Shown here piece by piece: positions 62,423 through 64,000 of a stretch of 64,000 nucleotides of DNA. Origin of the DNA: Pseudomonadota bacterium (GTDB lineage Bacteria > Cyanobacteriota > Vampirovibrionia > Obscuribacterales > Obscuribacteraceae); the NCBI GenBank assembly GCA_021325555.1, contig JAJPGY010000016.1:124001-188000 (forward strand), given 5' to 3'. The notes below the pieces were generated by a model. That model was not told the DNA's origin. It ran no database searches and worked only from the letters and a program-made list of their open reading frames with translations. Position 1 is the first letter of the stretch. Every line of letters begins with the position of its first letter. The position numbers were made by a program, and so were the translations under genes.

Positions 62423-63307
62423 CTAGCCCTTGAGCGCCTCGGCGCCGCCGACGATCTCCAGGAGCTCCTGGGTGATGCTGGCCTGCCGCGCCTTGTTGTA
62501 TACCAGCGTAAGCGCGCTTATCAGGTCGCGGGCGTTGTTGGAGGCGTTGGTCATGGCGTTCATCCGGGCAGCCAGCTCGGAGGCGGAGGCATCGAGGAGG
62601 GCCTGGAAGATGACGTTCTCGATATACTTGGGAAGCAGCTCGCGCTCGAGCACCTCTTGAATCGTGGGCTCGAAGAGCATCTCCGGCTCGAGGGCGTGGT
62701 GCTCCTCGGGCGGGGGCAGCTCGACCGGCAGGAACTTCGTGTTCACGACCTGCGAGCGCAGCATGGAGATGAACTGGGTGCCGATGATCTCCACGGCGTC
62801 GAGTTTGCCGCCGACGTACATCTCGGCCGCCTGGTCGGCGATCAGCTTGGCCTCCTGCACGGTGGGAATCGCCGGCAAAAGAGTGTAGGTCTTCAGGCGG
62901 TCGACCTTGACGTGGCGGAAAAACGCCACCGCCTTCAGTCCTACCAGGATCAGGTGCGGCGTCTTGCCCTCGCCCTGCAGCTGCTCCAGCCGCTCGAGCA
63001 CCACCCTGAAGACGTTGGTGTTGTAGGAGCCGCATAGCCCGCGGTCGGAGGAGAGCACGATGATGCCCACATCCTTGATCCTGTCCCGGCGGGCAAGCAG
63101 CGGCAGCTCCAGCAGGTCGACAGCGGCCGTGTCGCGCACCACCTCGCGCAGAAGCTTGACCACGCGCGTGGTGAAAGGCCGCGCCGCCTGCACCCGCAGC
63201 TGCGCCCGGCGCACCTTGGCGGCAGCCACAAGACGCATGGCGCGCGTGATCTTCTGCGTCGCCTGCACGCTTTTGATTCTGCTCCTGATCGCCTTGAGGT
63301 TTGCCAT
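62423..63307 (-). CDS. atpG: ATP synthase F1 gamma subunit
   Basis: Central rotor shaft of ATP synthase. N-terminus MANLKAIRSRIKSVQATQKITRAMRLVAAAK and C-terminus AMTNASNNARDLISALTLVYNKARQASITQELLEIVGGAEAL are the coiled helices. 294 residues. It follows atpA by 41 bases. No cyanobacteria-type redox Cys insert is apparent. Confidence 0.97.
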   Translation of the reverse strand: MANLKAIRSRIKSVQATQKITRAMRLVAAAKVRRAQLRVQAARPFTTRVVKLLREVVRDTAAVDLLELPLLARRDRIKDVGIIVLSSDRGLCGSYNTNVFRVVLERLEQLQGEGKTPHLILVGLKAVAFFRHVKVDRLKTYTLLPAIPTVQEAKLIADQAAEMYVGGKLDAVEIIGTQFISMLRSQVVNTKFLPVELPPPEEHHALEPEMLFEPTIQEVLERELLPKYIENVIFQALLDASASELAARMNAMTNASNNARDLISALTLVYNKARQASITQELLEIVGGAEALKG

Positions 63308-63348
63308 CGTCTTCCTGTGCCTGGCTGATTACCGTGGTGCGGCGCCGC

Positions 63349-64000
63349 TTACGCTTTGAAGAAGTTCTCCTTGAACTTCACCAGCTGCTCCTTGAGCGCC
63401 TTCTCCTCCTCGGCGCTCGGCTTGTTGCCGCCGTTGAGCCTGGATTCCATCTCCTTGGCCTGGGCGGAGAGGTACTTGAACCACTCGCTCTTGAAGCGGG
63501 GGATGTCCTTGCTGTCCACGTCGTCGAGCACGCCGGAGTTGGCCGCGTAGATGATCGACACCTGCTGGGCCAGGGAGAGCGGCTGGTATTGCGGCTGCTT
63601 GAGCACCTCGGTCAGCTTCTGCCCGCGCCGGATCTGATCCTGGGTCGCCTTGTCGAGATCGGAGGCGAACTGGGCGAAGGACTCAAGCTCGCGGAACTGG
63701 GCGAGGTCCAGGCGCAGCTTGCCGGCCACCATCTTCATGGCCTTGGTCTGGGCAGCGCCGCCGACCCGGCTGACCGAGATCCCGGCGTTGATGGCCGGGC
63801 GGACGCCCGCGTAAAAGAGGTCCGTCTCCAGGAAGATCTGCCCGTCGGTAATCGAGATCACGTTGGTGGGAATGTATGCCGAGACGTCGCCGGCCTGCGT
63901 CTCGATGATCGGCAGCGCGGTAAGCGAGCCGGCGCCGAGCTTGTCGGACAGCTTGGCGGCGCGCTCGAGCAGGCGGCTGTGCAGGTAGAACACGTCGCCG
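63349..64000 (-). CDS. atpA: ATP synthase F1 alpha subunit, cut by window edge
   Basis: The C-terminal ~217 residues are present: [61 protein letters not shown] and [17 protein letters not shown], standard alpha-subunit segments. The end FKENFFKA and the Lys-rich tail are normal. The start lies outside the window. Gene order alpha-gamma matches the usual operon. Confidence 0.97.
   Translation of the reverse strand, partial: GDVFYLHSRLLERAAKLSDKLGAGSLTALPIIETQAGDVSAYIPTNVISITDGQIFLETDLFYAGVRPAINAGISVSRVGGAAQTKAMKMVAGKLRLDLAQFRELESFAQFASDLDKATQDQIRRGQKLTEVLKQPQYQPLSLAQQVSIIYAANSGVLDDVDSKDIPRFKSEWFKYLSAQAKEMESRLNGGNKPSAEEEKALKEQLVKFKENFFKA

Overview
The window is GC-rich, densely coded and carries chromosomal housekeeping genes, with no phage, insertion sequence, CRISPR array, tRNA or rRNA that I could recognise. 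It comes from a Gram-negative (diderm) bacterium: there is an Omp85/BamA-type outer-membrane insertase, a Skp/OmpH chaperone, LpxD and LpxC for lipid A, a heavy-metal RND pump with its adaptor, and many exported proteins. Three POTRA domains on the Omp85 protein, a SpoIID/LytB protein in a diderm, a SigA-like RpoD, and an N-terminal domain in the large protein at 33640 that I associate from memory with Obscuribacterales point to the non-photosynthetic cyanobacterial relatives (Vampirovibrionia/Melainabacteria). That placement is inference and was not tested.

Layout. 1-9.3 kb: a SpoIVB-type S55 serine protease running off the left edge, several small exported proteins of unknown function, a membrane-anchored Ser/Thr kinase with a zinc ribbon, thymidylate kinase and an exported thioredoxin. 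9.4-17.3 kb: an aldehyde dehydrogenase, then an envelope cluster (omp85, skp, lpxD, lpxC and a DUF4139-like protein). 17.3-23.4 kb: a Pro/Thr-rich unknown, an M13 metallopeptidase, a zinc-ribbon/TPR membrane protein, rplJ-rplL behind an L10-type leader with an attenuator, and a 2Fe-2S ferredoxin-like protein. 23.4-29.6 kb: divergent cusA-like and cusB-like genes, with a POTRA/HEAT-like gene behind cusA, and an SRPBCC protein. 29.7-42.8 kb: glyS, an alpha/beta hydrolase, a 1052-residue protein with a HELMH zinc motif, tatA, uvrB, rpoD, a possible VirB8/TraE-like protein, VanZ and 3-methyladenine glycosylase. 43-49.2 kb: asnB, a multidomain GGDEF/HD-GYP protein and two unknowns, one built of 12-residue repeats. 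49.2-54.5 kb: a leftward lipid and translation cluster (fabG, acpP, fabF, gatA) with three copies of a perfect palindrome upstream of acpP, and a degenerate ADP-ribosylglycohydrolase-like gene. 54.7-64 kb: a TPR protein, panB, an FmdB-type zinc ribbon, an RseP-type protease, SpoIID, a low-complexity modular protein, and the atpG/atpA end of the F1 operon running off the right edge.

Common threads are envelope building (Omp85-Skp-Lpx), fatty-acid synthesis (FabG-ACP-FabF) and translation factors. The items most worth follow-up are the triple palindrome before acpP, the HELMH protein, two novel-looking repeat proteins, and enzymes or receivers that have lost key residues. I did not find a clear new multi-gene defence or mobile system.
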